Shown here: positions 12,420 to 25,514 of the stretch, one piece after another
How positions within the stretch are numbered: the first letter of the stretch is position 1
Layout: the number at the start of each line of letters is the position of its first letter
From: Ceratodon purpureus
Lineage: Eukaryota > Streptophyta > Bryopsida > Pseudoditrichales > Ditrichaceae
Direction of reading: 5' to 3'
Length of the DNA: 64,000 nt
Assembly: GCA_014871385.1 (NCBI GenBank)
Contig: CM026423.1
Coordinates: 14,158,858-14,222,857 of the forward strand
Position numbers and translations under genes: made by a program
The notes under the pieces: model-generated
The model's database searches: none
Seen by the model: only the letters and a program-made list of their open reading frames with translations
What the model was told of the DNA's origin: nothing

Positions 12420-15400
12420 AGTTGACCTTGGTGACAACGAATCACCCATAAACTCCTCTTCGGAGCATTAAGAACAACCCTTTGTAGACCCTTCTAGCAA
12501 ACTAAAATTACTTTTTATTACTGCAGTCAATTGGAAGGAGGTGAATTGACGCTTGGATAGTGTCAAATTGCCGTGAATTTTTAGTTGTTAACTCAGAATT
12601 GACCAGCATGTTGACCAACATACATATCAACATGTTATCATGAAATTAGACCTATCTACTTTAAATGTGACGGGTCCCAACGACTTTTATGAAATAGATC
12701 AACTAAAGAGCTATATTGGCTCTCTTCACCAACAGTGAAATACCATCCTACTTTAGGAGCATGAACTCATATAGTCAAAAGCTACGGAGTTAGAAAGGAT
12801 CCTTAACAACGTAGCTATTTACCTCTATAGTGAGGCAGAACAAGGATACAACACAAGAGATAATAGTGAAGGCGCAAGTTGTGGTGGTACAACCATATTC
12901 ATCCAGTACAAATGAAGCTCTTTGATAGCATCCTCTCGAAGTTTATTTAGAGGAAAAGTCACCTAGTGTATACTAAGAGACATCGTAGGTGATACTTAGG
13001 CATACTTAATATCTATGCCTCTTATGACCAGCAAGAGAGAAAAGAGCTTTGGCTAACTCTGCAAGATGCTTATCCAAATCACATTAGATGGATGATAGGT
13101 GGAGACTTTTACATGGTAGAATATGAAAGGGATAAATCATCTTTTTGTTAATAGATTGATTAGTCAGAGAAAATTAGTTTAGGAGGCTAATAAAATCCAA
13201 GTCATCTTTAAGGTAGGGAATGGACTAAAGTTCTCCTAAGACAATGGGAGGAATGAAGGCTGTACTTGAAAGATTTTATACATTTTGTGAGAATCTCACT
13301 AATCCTACATTGTTTATAGTCCCCTATAGCATTAGAAGAGATTGTTGTCTATCTGTCCATTTACCTGTACCAATCTCACTAATTTTTGAAGGACAAACTC
13401 AAACAAAAACAAGATGGAATATGAATGTCAAATGTCTATAGAAGATAGGTGGAGAAGTGAAGAAAATCTGAAATAAGCTTTTCAATGACACCTTTTTTTT
13501 TTTTTTTTTTTTTTTTGCTAAACTCAGAAAATTAAACAGATTTTACAGATTATACAATACATAGAAGGACAAGAGTTTGGACGTATTGAGGCTGAGCCAA
13601 GGAGTGAACTGGAGCTAGCCCAAGTACAACTCTAGATTGATCAGTTATTTAAATCTAAGGAATCACAGGTGGCCAGCCTCAGGGAGCGGCTCTCAGCCCT
13701 TCATCGAACCAAAGTTAAAGGAGTGTAAATCAAAACAAGGACTTGTTGGAAAGACAAAAGAGATGATTGTACAGCAAAAAAATTCAAATAGGTAAGAGAG
13801 ATGCCGAGAGCGATAGTAAGAAATTCCAAATGAGTAAGAGAGAAGCCGAGAGTGATAGTAATCTCTTAGCTACGAAGGAAAGATGGCACACAATATACAC
13901 AAGGACTTGCACTAGAGAGACTTGTTGTGATCTCTTCTACACTAAGCTATATGCTACCCCGACCCCCTCCCATGCCCGCCCTAGTTGAGAGGGTTATCAG
14001 CAAAATCCGAAATCAGATTTTTGAAACAATGAGTAGAGTCTTTAGTTGTGGGATTACTTTCAAGAAGGTGCACAGTGCAACCTGGCAGCTAGCAAAAGAC
14101 AAGGCTTGAAGGCCTGATGGGATATGTAAAGAATTTTAGACTTATCATTGGAAGACGATTGGACAAAAGACAAGGCGCCAGGGCTTGATTGCATATGTTA
14201 TATAGAATTTAACACTTATCACTTGGAGACTATTGGACAAGTTTTCTGAAGTTGATCATGCATGACATACAATAAGACCAATTTCCCCAAGATATAACAA
14301 AAGGCCTTATATCTCTGATTTTGAAATCAGGTATTCTAGATGATTTATCTAATTAGAAATCTATAACCTTGTTAACACACATCATACAAGATTTTGGCTA
14401 AAGCCAATCTTGAGTGATGTAATTGACTCAGATTAGACATTGTTTATTCCAATGAGATCAACTATAGATAATATTTCAGTTATCCATGAAACAATCAACA
14501 TAGCCAAAAGGACCAAACAATCCCTATTTTTTCTAAAAATAGACTTTAGAAAAGCATTTTTCAAAGTTGATTAGGATTTCCTTTTCAAATGTCTATCCAA
14601 GTTCTGCTTTAGTGACTACTATATTACTTTATTAAGGCTTCCCTTTGAAAGTGCCTTTGTTGTTGTCTTTATTAACAAAAATAGTACCAAAGCCTTTAGT
14701 ATCCAAAGAGGGGTCAAGCAAGGGTGTCTCCTTGCCCCATCCCTCTTCATCATAGTTGTAGAAATCGTGAACATACTAGTTAAGGATGCAGAGTTAGCTC
14801 GAGAAATCAGAGGCATGCATTCTTTTGTCTAACTCATTTATAACCTAAATCATTACAATTTGTAGATGATACTTCTATGGATCTTAATGTTAGTAACTCA
14901 TGGTACATTAGGAACCTAGCCACTATTTTAGACACCTTTAAATGCGTCTCTGGCCTTGAAATCAATTTGCTTAAAGATCATGATTACTAGCTTAGCTTTC
15001 AAGTGTGTCTCTAGCCTTGAAATCAATTTGCTTAAAAATCATGATTACGGGCTTAGCTTTCAAGTGTGTCTCTGGCCTTGAAATCAATTTGCTTAAAGAT
15101 CATGATTACTAGCTTAGCTTTCAAGTGTGTCTCTGGCCTTGAAATCAATTTGTTTAAAAATCATGATTACTAGCTTAGCTTTCAAGTGTGTCTCTGACCT
15201 TGAAATCAATTTGCTTAAAGATCATGATTACTAGCTTAGCTTTCAAGTGTGTCTCTGGCCTTGAAATCAATTTGTTTAAAAATCATGATTACTAGCTTAG
15301 CTTTCAAGTGTGTCTCTGGCCTTGAAATCAATTTGCTTAAAAATTATGATTACTGGCTTAGCTTTCAAGTGTGTCTCTGGCCTTGAAATCAATTTGCTCA

Positions 15401-17753
15401 AAAATCATGATTACTGGCTTAGCTTTCAAGTGTGTCACTGACCTTGAAATCAATTTGCTTAAAAATCATGATTACTGGGTTAGCTTTCAAGTAAGACCAA
15501 CCTGGTTAGACATCTATGGATGGCAGCGGGCCAATGAAATTGATTTAGTGGAGTTACCAGGTACCCCTTTTGGAATTAACCCAACTATAGTGAATTTGGA
15601 TCAATTTTTATTGGATAGATTTACCTCCAAAATGACCTACTAGACTTCACAATAACTTTTCTTTCGATGCAAAGCTATGATATTGAAACAAGTTCTATTA
15701 TCCTCACTATTGTACTTTACCTCCATTTGGCAAGGCTCGGTAAAGGTCTTAGATTAAATCATAAGAATGCTAAAGAACTAGCTATGATTAAGCAAGGACC
15801 ATGCATCAAGAGCAATTGGCTAGGCAATTGGATTAATTTCTGCCTAAAAAGAAAGGCCCATGAGGTTTAATTTTTTAAAATCCTCATCAAGCTACCACCA
15901 CCCTTTTATATAAATGAATCTTCTTAGCCTATAGACCATTCTTAAAGTCATCCTTAGAGTCAAGTTGTGGAGATGTAGTGAGACCATTTTTCAAGTCATT
16001 TTTAGAATCAAGCTATAAAGATGCAATCTTTATAAGCAAAGTTACTGGCCTACTAATCCCTTGTGACGGTTAGTAGAATGTCACTCATCTATCCTTGGTT
16101 TCAAAGTTTGAGGGATTTTCTATTTAGCTTAGAAGAAGCTGATCTAAAGACTCAACCTCAATCCCCCAGCCAGATCAACAAAAGCCTTAAGCATGTCTTT
16201 ATACTTAGTGTCCTACCATGACTTTATACTTATTGTCCTAGCAGTTAGTGTCTATATGGTAAGACACTAAGTATAAAGTAGGTTAGTAAAATACTCCAAA
16301 AAATCAAGCCAAAAGACCTTTGCTGTACAAGGCTTAGAGAGATTAAAGATATGTGGAACGGCATCCAAGGCCAAGTCAAATCAGTGGTCAAATTAAGTGG
16401 GGAATTTCACCTGACTCAAGAGGAACAATAGGCCTCGCATGTCTAATTACTGAAACTGAGCGAACCTTGGTACCTACCTTACGGTCCTCTTAATCAGAGA
16501 TTACACTAGGCAAATGGATAACCGCCTTCATTGACGACTAAAGCCCTAATCTTCCATTTGTAATGAGAACTTCACTTAGTTAAAATCGCACATCTACTCA
16601 TTATCTCTACAGAGTAAGAATCTCACCCGCTCTCATGCTAATAGCTCTTATGCCAATATATGTTGTAGGCCCTCACTCTAAAATGTTGTTTAGACCAGAT
16701 ATATCCACAACTCTGCAACAGTTGGAATAATAGACGGGTCCGTTTTACCATGTCCACATAGCATAAATAGATAAACACAAAGCCTCCAAGAGGGAGCATT
16801 TTGTCTATTTTGGAAAATTAGACCAATTAACTGGAATAGACCTAGCACTAAAGAAATGGGGGTGTGGCTCATTGACAAATCCACCTTCAACAAGCATGTC
16901 CAAGGATATAGGAGACATGAAAATTAGACAAGATTTACACCAAATTATAAAGATATATGGAAATCAGAGAGAAGCAAAAAGGAGGCTACTTTTATGTTTT
17001 CCATTTGGCATCAAGGTGTAGCCACAAACTCTAAGAGATGTAAATTCAATCCCACTGCTGACCAATCCTGCAAGATTTGTCCAAATAGTAGAATTGAATT
17101 ATACACTCATTGTTTTTACAATTGTAAAAATGCTAAGGAAGTGTGGAACTACTACGTCCATCTACTTCATATTATTCAAAAAGGATAGGAATAATATGAC
17201 ACATCCCCAAAATTTCTCATCTGGTCAGTGTGACCTTAGACAATCGGTTAGATTTACAAAGAATTAGTTAAATTGTGGTCTCTACTTAGAGAAATTAATT
17301 TATGATGCATATAGAGAAGCATGAATAGCAAAATCTTTGAGAATGATTGCTCGCCTCCTTCGCAGATTTAGTAGTTTGTCTAGAAATCTCTTATTGACTA
17401 TGGTCGTATTGACTGAAAGAAAGCTCTCAAAGCCATCTCAAGGACTCATATTGAAGTCTAAATTTAAGACACACTCGGATCCTTTGACTCTAAGTGAATG
17501 ATCCACAACATTCTAGGCTCACGAACTAACCTCACAGTTAAGTAGAACGTTTTAGGCTCATGAACTAACCTCATAGTTAAGTGGAATCTCATTCACCAAG
17601 AGAAATAATCCCTAAGTGACTCTGAATCCTCTCTTTGTCCATGCCCGTTCATTTGTGACTTTTGCCTTAGACTATCATCCAATGAGGGTTGTTATTATCT
17701 TTTTGCAATGAATTTCATTCATATGTCTCTAAAAAAAATAAAAAATAAACTAG
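12420..17753 (+). mobile_element. Degenerate LINE (non-LTR retrotransposon, L1-like)
   Basis: Three LINE parts occur in order on the + strand. An endonuclease block lies at about 12993-13130 (NIYASYDQQERKELW ... WMIGGDFYMVEYERD). Reverse transcriptase lies at about 14280-14880 (STIDNISVIHETI, FLKIDFRKAFFKVD, IQRGVKQGCLLAPSLF, and FVDDT at the YADD position). A zf-RVT-like Cys/His block lies at 16994-17170 (CKICPNS ... THCFYNC ... VWNYY). Frames are broken by many stops and shifts. The 3' end is an A-rich tail at 17731-17749. TGAC occurs on both sides (12416-12419 and 17754-17757), a possible short target duplication. Length is about 5.3 kb. The element is dead. Confidence 0.85.
14936..15492 (+). 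repeat. 61-bp minisatellite inside the LINE reverse transcriptase
   Basis: About nine head-to-tail copies of a 61-bp unit (containing CTTGAAATCAATTTGCTTAA and GCTTTCAAGTGTGTCTCT) follow the FVDDT motif. In one frame the unit encodes a CVSGLEINLLK-like segment, the conserved piece after the YADD box in LINE RTs. As 61 is not a multiple of three, the amplification cannot preserve the frame, so it arose after or together with inactivation. Confidence 0.9.
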
Positions 17754-17757
17754 TGAC

Positions 17758-18128
17758 TTATAAGTGATATATGTAAAAAATGTCTTTACTTGCTTAAAAC
17801 ACATTCATTAGCCACTAGATTATAGTGACAAGTCACAATGAATGCAAGACTAATTATCAATGATCTATTATTCATAAGAGCCATCTACAAGAAGTGATCC
17901 ATGACTTGTTAGTGACATCTTTAAGAAATGTCTATATTTGTTAAAAACACATTCATTAGCGACCATATTGAAGTCACTGGTTATAATGAATGGAAGAGTG
18001 ATTGCCATTGATCCATGATCTATGAACACCATTTAGTAGAAATGATCCATGACCTATAAGTGTCAAATATAGGAAATGTCTGTATTGGCTAAAAACACAT
18101 ATGTTATCTACTAGATTGAATTTACTAA
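17758..18128 (+). repeat. 148-bp tandem repeat, about 2.5 copies
   Basis: Monomers 17758-17905 and 17906-18053 are each 148 bp, and a partial third follows. Each contains an AACACATTCATTAGC-like block and ends in GATCCATGAC. A fourth fragment lies at 12359-12419, separated by the LINE. Confidence 0.75.
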
Positions 18129-20266
18129 TAAAGAATCAAGTATTGCACTGGATTGTGGATTTTGATTGAATTCTTTTGCTCTGATGAAATAATTTGTAAT
18201 GTAAAAATGAATATATGTTTCAAATTATAGCAAAAATCTCATAGTAGTAATAAATTTGGTACATGTGGTATTTGAATGGAATTTAATTTATTTAGCAGAC
18301 ATAAACTAATGATGGTTGAGTCTTGATGAAACGGTATTGAACAAGTTTAATGGATCCATTTCATTTGTTTGTAAAAGTGCGTTATAAATTCAATTTGAAT
18401 CACTATAATTGTAAAAACTTAGTTATTTGTAGTATAGACATTTGTCTTTTATGAATTAGTTAAAAAATATTTTTATGTTTGACTGATCTAGGGGTTGAAA
18501 ATTTTCTCTATGTTTGATTTTTCTGTTGTTCATATTTCCACAATTGAAACCAAACTCAACTGAAAAAATAAAAATAAAATAAAATATACTAAAAGCCTTA
18601 TCGTAAGAGCTGTGAAAATTATCAAGTGACCAATCAAAAATCACGATTTTAACAACGTATTAAAAGTTAAGTTTATTAGATGTCATTCAAAAAACATAAT
18701 TTTGACTTCTTTATTCTAATGGTCAATTTTGACCTGCCATTTGATAAAAAATTACATCAAACCTTGTAACACAAATACACATCAAACAAAATATACAAGG
18801 TTTTAAAATTCCATTAGCGAGTCTCTTCATAAACTGAAATGTTTTGAATGACATAGGTTGGCTATGGTTCTTTCCTTATCAACACAATGTGATATCCCAA
18901 GTGGGAATGATACTAAAAGGGGGCATGCCAACTGGTGGTGACAGTAAAGGAGTTTGAAAACACAGTCGCCACATATCTACAATTGGTATGTACCCATGCA
19001 TGAAGATTTAAGGGCATGAAACATTGGGGAGGGCATCATAAATGACGTACAGTCACCAAACTCCCTACATTGGTAGTCCCTACTACAAGCTACGCTCTGA
19101 CCACGACCAAATTTCAAACGCACCCGAACAACGTCATCCAGATCCCACACCCCGAGACAGACAGACGGACGCACAAAACACACAAAACACGCTGACGGTG
19201 CACCCCCACCACCATCCATGCACCATTCATCATTCGTGATACCACATGATGATACCACCCCCTCAGACCGCCCAAACCCCCGGGTATCACTCCATGGATC
19301 CGGGTATTTCCCAACGTTCCACACCCAAAACCGTCATCTCATCCAAAACCGTCACCTCACCCATAACCACCCGCACTCCCAAAACAGCCACTGTCCATAC
19401 ATCAACAAAGGGAACCCACGAAACTCTCAAAGAATGAACAATAGCAGGAATCCCCAAATTCATTAAATTGGTCAGTCCTGTTTGTATTGGCATGAAAAGT
19501 ACCTTACAAAACAGATCACTTCACACTTTTAAGATTGCCTTTGAGCATCAATTTGAATGGAATTTACCTGTTGTTTTTGTACATATAATTTTTTTGATAA
19601 TTTTTTTTGCGAATATTATACATGCTACGACATAAAGCTAATAAAGTAAGAAAATGAACTCAAAACCATACTACCCGGACGGCCAATACAACGAAAGCCA
19701 CACTACTTGAACGAACAATATAAAAAAGTCACCCTATTTGAGCAGCCAATATAAACAATATTGGCTAAGACTTTCTGAAATGATGTCAGATTTAGGTACA
19801 GTGACGAACTTGGGACCCCGAGACGCGCTGGAGAGCGATACCCGGAGGCACGGGGAGCACGGGGGGCGAATACCCGGTCGTCGCCAGCCCAACCCAACCA
19901 AGCAACCGAGCCAGAGAGGGTGGCACGTTTAGGTCTCCCCTGGGCAGTACCACTGTACCACCATCATCGGTCGCGACATTGAAGCCCATCCATCCTGCCT
20001 GCCTGCCTGCCTTTCCTGCCCCTCTCGCCTGTCTGCCCACGCTGCTGCTGCCTGATTGCATCCCCCGAATCAGGCTTCGCCCAGACTCCACCTCCCAGCT
20101 CACTCCCCCTCACTCCCCCTCGCCCCAGCTCCATCCCCCGGGGAGCTCCCTCTCCCGGCAACTAGTACTCTAGTATCATCGCATCTCTTCTCATTTCATA
20201 GTATCTGAGTGAGTGAGTGAGAGAGTGAGTTGCTCTCTGGCGGAGGGGAAGGCCTTCGGCGACGCC
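18129..20266. other. Intergenic, then C-rich upstream region of the VAL gene
   Basis: 18129-19040 is AT-rich and featureless. 19050-19480 is C/A-rich and G-poor on the + strand. 19800-20200 is GC-rich with CTGC, CCCTCACT and GAGT simple repeats just before the start codon. No TATA box is evident. Confidence 0.4.
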
Positions 20267-23200
20267 ATGGCGCTGGAGGGCGCGCCGGACAGCCGCAAGC
20301 AGTGCTGGAATTCCAAGTGCCCCGGGACCAGCAGCTCCACGACGTGGCGTCCGGGGTGGATTGCGCGCTCCGGCCGCACTGCGGACCTCTGCGACTACTG
20401 CGGGTAAGTTACGTACTAGTTATGTTTGTCTAGATACTTGTGTGTTTGTCGCTAGGGCTTGCATGCACGTCCATGTTTATGTGCATGGGTGTGTTTTTCG
20501 GCTAGTTTTTCTAATGTGAGCGTTCGTACTGTCAGGCTAGCGTACCAGCAATCCATTTTCTGCGAGACTTTTCATAGCGACGACGCCGGCTGGAGGACGT
20601 GCAATTTCTGCAAAAAGGTGGATGATGGTTTGGTTTGGTTTTTTTGGTTGTGTGTGTGTGTTTTGGGATTGGTGTGTTAGGGGTTTCTTTAGTGTGGGAG
20701 AGGCGATGCATTTTAGGGAGGTGGAGGGGAGGGTGGGGGAGGGAGGAGGAGGTGGAGGGGGAATTGTTAGGGCTGTATTTAGTGATGGGGGAGGGATGGG
20801 TAATGCATGTTGGTTTGGATGGGGGGTGGGCTGATTTGGGATGGTTTGGGTGATGGTTGCAGCGAGTGCACTGTGGTTGTGTGGCGTCTGCGTATGGGAT
20901 AGTGTTGCTGGATAAAGGTGGAGTGGAGTGCATACGCTGTGCTCAGCGGCTTGATTCGGCGGGTTCTGCTACTGTGGTGCGTGCAATGTGGAATTGGTTG
21001 TGTGTTTTGTTTAGTTGTTTTTTTATTTTTTGTTTTTTTGTTTTGATTTGGTACGGTATGGTGACGGGGAGATGGTGTGACGGGGGGGGGGGGGGGGGGG
21101 GGTGAGAGGGTGGAGGTTAGAAATGTTAGCTGATGCGCGGATATGATGAGGCGGATAGCTTGGGTAGTAACGGGGAAGCTGAGAGCTTTTAGTTTTGATT
21201 GTTACGTACGTCTGCATTTGAGTTTTGCTTTGGGGAGTTAATGTGGTAGCTGGGGCGGATTTTGTGTAGAGCATTTGTAGTAATGTAGGGGGTTGAGGTT
21301 TGGCCGGTAGGTTTAACCAGTGATAGGTAAGGCTCGGGTACTCCGTCGTTCCGTTGTAGTAATGGCTCTGTTGCCTGTTTGATTACTAATTTGCAGGTCG
21401 GGAAGCATGGACAACAGCTTCTTGCACCGGCTCCCTTGGAGAGTGGAAAAGTTGTTGATCCAGCTGTTAGAGGTTGGTGCGAGGGATTTGGTGCAGCACT
21501 AGCTGCGTGTCAATCCGATGCTGGTGCATGGCAGCCCCCGTCTGCTGCCAGGACTTCTGCAAGTCCTCCGACTGTATTGGCTCGGCCTTGGAGTACTTCA
21601 GAAACTGACCTTTCAATTAAGAGCAAGGATGGTGGAGATCCAGGCTCACGAGAGCAGACTACGATTGAGAACTTAGAATGTGGTGGGGAGGCTATGGAGA
21701 TAGATAGGTTGGGCTCTCTAGATCGAGCAAAGGCTGTTGGAGCAAGCGGTGCTGGTAGTTCACAGTCGGCAGGGCAGGTTGGTTTCCTTCTTTTGATTTC
21801 AAGGATAATGAGGAGGCATTTCATAGCATATATTTGTTTTAAGGAATGGGATAGGCGTACAGGAGTGGGAAAGCTACAAGTGCATCGCTTATTCTGCAAT
21901 TACAGGTTTTCGTACTTTCACTATTGAGCGGTTCAATAACAGCACTTGCCATGGCTTTCAGGGACCACTCCGTGTGGCGCGGCCACCTGGGGAAGGAAGA
22001 GGTCGTAATCAGTTGCTGCCAAGGTATTGGCCCCGTATTACGGATCAGGAACTGAAGCAGATCAATTCTGGAGAGTATCCTTTTATTTAGTTCCTGCATT
22101 TTGTCTTTGACTACGTATGATCAGGGCTATCGAGAATTACAATGTTTCTTATAGAGCTGTTTGTACTTGACAACGGCATCACAGCACTCAAACCGTCATT
22201 ACTCCATTGTTTGAGAAAATGCTAAGTGCCAGCGATGCTGGTCGGATTGGTCGATTGGTGCTCCCCAAAGCATGCGCTGAGGTATGCGCAAAGTATATAC
22301 CCATAATGAGCGGGGTTGCAATCTATTATTCTGTTTAAATACTGCTTAAGTTCAAGGAATGTAATCACTTTTCAGATTTTCTAGTATGTGCGTCTAGGTC
22401 TTCTGTGCTCAAACTGATAGGGCCTGAACAGTGTAAATAGCTTTCTAACCTTTGTGGTAAACTTGCAGGCCTACTTTCCTCCCATACACCAGCCCGAAGG
22501 ATTACCTTTGAGGATTCAGGATGTCACAGGAAGGGATTGGGTGTTTCAGTTTCGCTTCTGGCCTAACAATAACAGTCGAATGTATGTGCTTGAGGGTGTC
22601 ACTCCTTGTATCCAATCCATGAAGCTTCATGCAGGGGATACAGGTATTACATTACATTTCACTTCTGTGTACTAGATTACTTTGGGTACATTATTGACCT
22701 GGAAATGATTATGTTGGCAGCGCCTGGTTACGAAATTTTGATTAGAGCCTCTTGTTCCTCTTGCAGTGACTTTCAGTAGACTTGAAGCTGATGGAAAGCT
22801 GGTAATGGGATATCGGAAGGCTCCGACGTCTCTGTCATCTCAGGTTCGTTCATACTAGAAACATTCAATTGGCGAGAGGGTTAGAAATACCACAGAAACA
22901 ATTTTTTGTTTCAAATTGTCCTATTGTGCAGTGCATTCTTCTTAAGATGCCCATCATCTTATAGTCACGAGCATGGGCGTTCCTCATATTGAAATTGGGG
23001 ATATAGTTAACACTATTGATTGATACATTGATTTATTAAAGAATTGATTCTTTCGCCGGTAGCATAGAGTCACTCGGGTTGGTGTTTTTCAGGATGCCGG
23101 TGGTCCTAGAGTTGGAGCTACTGCTAATACCGGTTTATCAACTCCAAACAGCGCAGCCATTCAATCAGCAGATGGTTGGGGTTCAAACGCCGGAGTGTCA

Positions 23201-25514
23201 AAATCGAAAGAAAGTGGTGCTATTATTAGTCAGTTGTGGACTTCGCAGATGGATAGAAAACGTGGGCGCCCTTTGGGCTCGAAAAGCAAGCGTCTAAGAC
23301 TTGACAGTATCGATTCATTGCTTCTAAAATCAAATTGGGAGGAAGTTCAGGAGCTGTTGCGCCCTGCCCCCTCGGCTACTCCTACCGTTATCACGATTGA
23401 TGGTCACGACTTTGAAGAGTACTCGGTAGTTACAATTTCCTTATGACAGGAGGATTTGTATTTTATCATTATCTCTTAATTAAGCTGTGTGTTCGCAATT
23501 CTTGTAGTTTTGATGTCGGACGATCTTAAACTGAAAAATGTTTCGCGTCCGAGGCAAATTTGAATTCGAGCTTACCAACTTCGTGTGAGTACTGTAGCAC
23601 TTGTTTTTGTGACTTAATATTTATATATTTTGTCAGGAACCACCAGTTCTTGCCAAGCGGACGTTTTTTACCAGCGCAATATCAGGGTAAAGCAGATACT
23701 CCTTTATCTTGTTTAAAGAATATCCCGTGGTAGAATACACACGAAGAAATTTCATTGCGTCGCCGGCATCTATTTCTTAGTTGTAGCTTACCGTGCCGTA
23801 TGCAGTTTTCTCAGTCTAAGTTTGCCATTGGAGTTCCCTTCTGTGGTTATACTACTTATTGGGTCTGAACAGTGAGGTTGTAGTCCAGGTTTGATCGTAT
23901 CAGATTTTGTACAGGTTTCAGGAACAGTGGGCGCAATGTGATGACTGTGGGACGTGGCGTCGTGTACCTATCGACGCCTTTGTACCGGCGAGGTGGTCGT
24001 GCGCTCAGAATAGTTGGGATCAGACAAGGTGATTGTGGGTCCGTAAAATTCAGTTTATTTCTGATTATTGCTGTAGTCAGTATGATCTCTATCTTTGGGA
24101 ATGTTGGATACAACAGCAGTATAACTTGCAGACTGTGTTTCTTACGTTCACACTCCAGGAACCTATGCAGCGCAGCTCAAGAAGTGAGCAGTGACAAACT
24201 AGAAGTGCTTTTGGGTCCTCCCACTTCAGGCAAGTCTTATTTCCTATGATAAAGTTCAGTTGCCCCAGGCTTATGACGAATGCGATGCCTTTTATGTTGA
24301 GAGTGCAATATTTGGTTGTGGATGGAGGGTGACAGAGCCTGGGTGGTGGGTGTCTGACATGATGCAGACGGTGGGAAGCAGGAATCTGCACCTAAGGTAG
24401 CCTCTACCGGCAGGGAGGAAACTGTGTCTACTACGTCAGCTGCAGCAGGCTTAGATGCTTTGGCTCAGGCAGCATCAACATCTTTAAGTCCTGTGCGCAC
24501 CACCAAGCATCCGAGGCATCGCCCAGGTTGTACATGCATCGTGTGTATTCAACCCCCAAGCGGCAAGGGACCGAAACACAAGGCCTCTTGTATCTGCAAT
24601 GTTTGTGTAACCGTGAAGCGTCGTTTCAGGACACTGATGCAACGCCGTAAGAAGCGGCAATCCGAGCGAGAGTACGAAGTGTTTCGTAGTAAGCGAGAAT
24701 GGCCTGAAGAGGAAAATTCTGATTTTGCAATGCTTGATGTTGTTGGTAAATCTGGAACAGCAGATGTGACAAATGCTGTGGATGATTCCCCTCCTACAGC
24801 ATTGGTCCGTCCTAGAGATGGAGGTTCAGAGGAGGGACCTGTCAAAGGAGCCATTGATTTGAATATTCAACCCGATCATGAGGAGCGCGTAAGCATGGTA
24901 CGCTTGCTTCAGGATGCCACTCTTCCCCTGTCTGCTTATCTACATCAGCAGCGGCTTTCTACTCTTTATATTGGTGACCTAGTTTCAGATCATGTCAGTA
25001 ATGATGCAACTAGCAGCCGCGAGGATACTCTTTCAGAATCTTCTAGCAAGGCTGAAGCAGATAATGGGCTAGAGGCTGCTGGTCATGTACGACATGAAGG
25101 TCAACGAACTCAGACATCCCTTGGTTATGTAGAGCAACCAAACTTTTTGGAGAGCTGGGATGCAAGAGCAGTCAAGCCCGCGGAGTTTTCAGGAGATTCA
25201 GTCCACTCAAGCTCCTCAAAATTAGAGCTCAGCATGTTCAACAATGGTGTTGCTTCTACGACGTCTGCAAAGAAGCATATTACGGGAGCGGGTCGTGGAC
25301 GGCAGATATGTGTTGGGTGCGGTGAACCAATTGGTTCTGCAGCTAAGGTAAATTATAGTTATGTATTGTGTGGTTTCCTGTGTGCGTTTTGGATTAAATC
25401 TGTTTGGGTGGATTATCTAACATATCTTGCACCGTCACCATTGCCCTCCAGGTCTGCAGAAGATGTGGCACCTGCACTGCTTTTGGTAAGAAGAAGCGAG
25501 GGGTGCCCCTTTAG
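20267..25514 (+). CDS. VAL: B3-domain transcriptional repressor, VAL/HSI2 type (B3 + CW + EAR)
   Basis: Fourteen exons (20267-20403, 20536-20617, 20863-20976, 21397-21777, 21962-22074, 22185-22281, 22469-22643, 22767-22843, 23093-23425, 23637-23686, 23915-24028, 24159-24229, 24368-25347, 25452-25514) keep phase and give 928 aa. Domains in order: PHD-like Cys/His region (10-111); B3 (about 280-392, with [19 protein letters not shown] and [15 protein letters not shown]); an AT-hook-like RKRGRP (447-452); CW finger (from 525, [14 protein letters not shown]); a conserved Cys cluster (from 636); an EAR-type DLNIQP (745-750); and a terminal Cys-rich CVGCGEP/CRRCGTC finger. VAL proteins bind RY (TGCATG) motifs and recruit Polycomb and histone deacetylase to silence seed-type or maturation genes. 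Intron 12 appears to use a GC donor. An upstream in-frame ATG at 20213 is possible. Confidence 0.92.
21082..21102 (+). repeat. Uninterrupted run of 21 G in VAL intron 3
   Basis: Twenty-one consecutive G residues occur on the coding strand between exons 3 and 4, within a G/T-rich stretch. Such a run can form G-quadruplexes and is error-prone in replication and in sequencing, so its exact length is uncertain. Confidence 0.85.

Noticed and set aside
21906-21961. Earlier acceptor (TTACAG at 21905) for VAL exon 5
   Set aside because: It shifts the frame relative to the conserved [20 protein letters not shown] block; the acceptor at 21961 keeps it.
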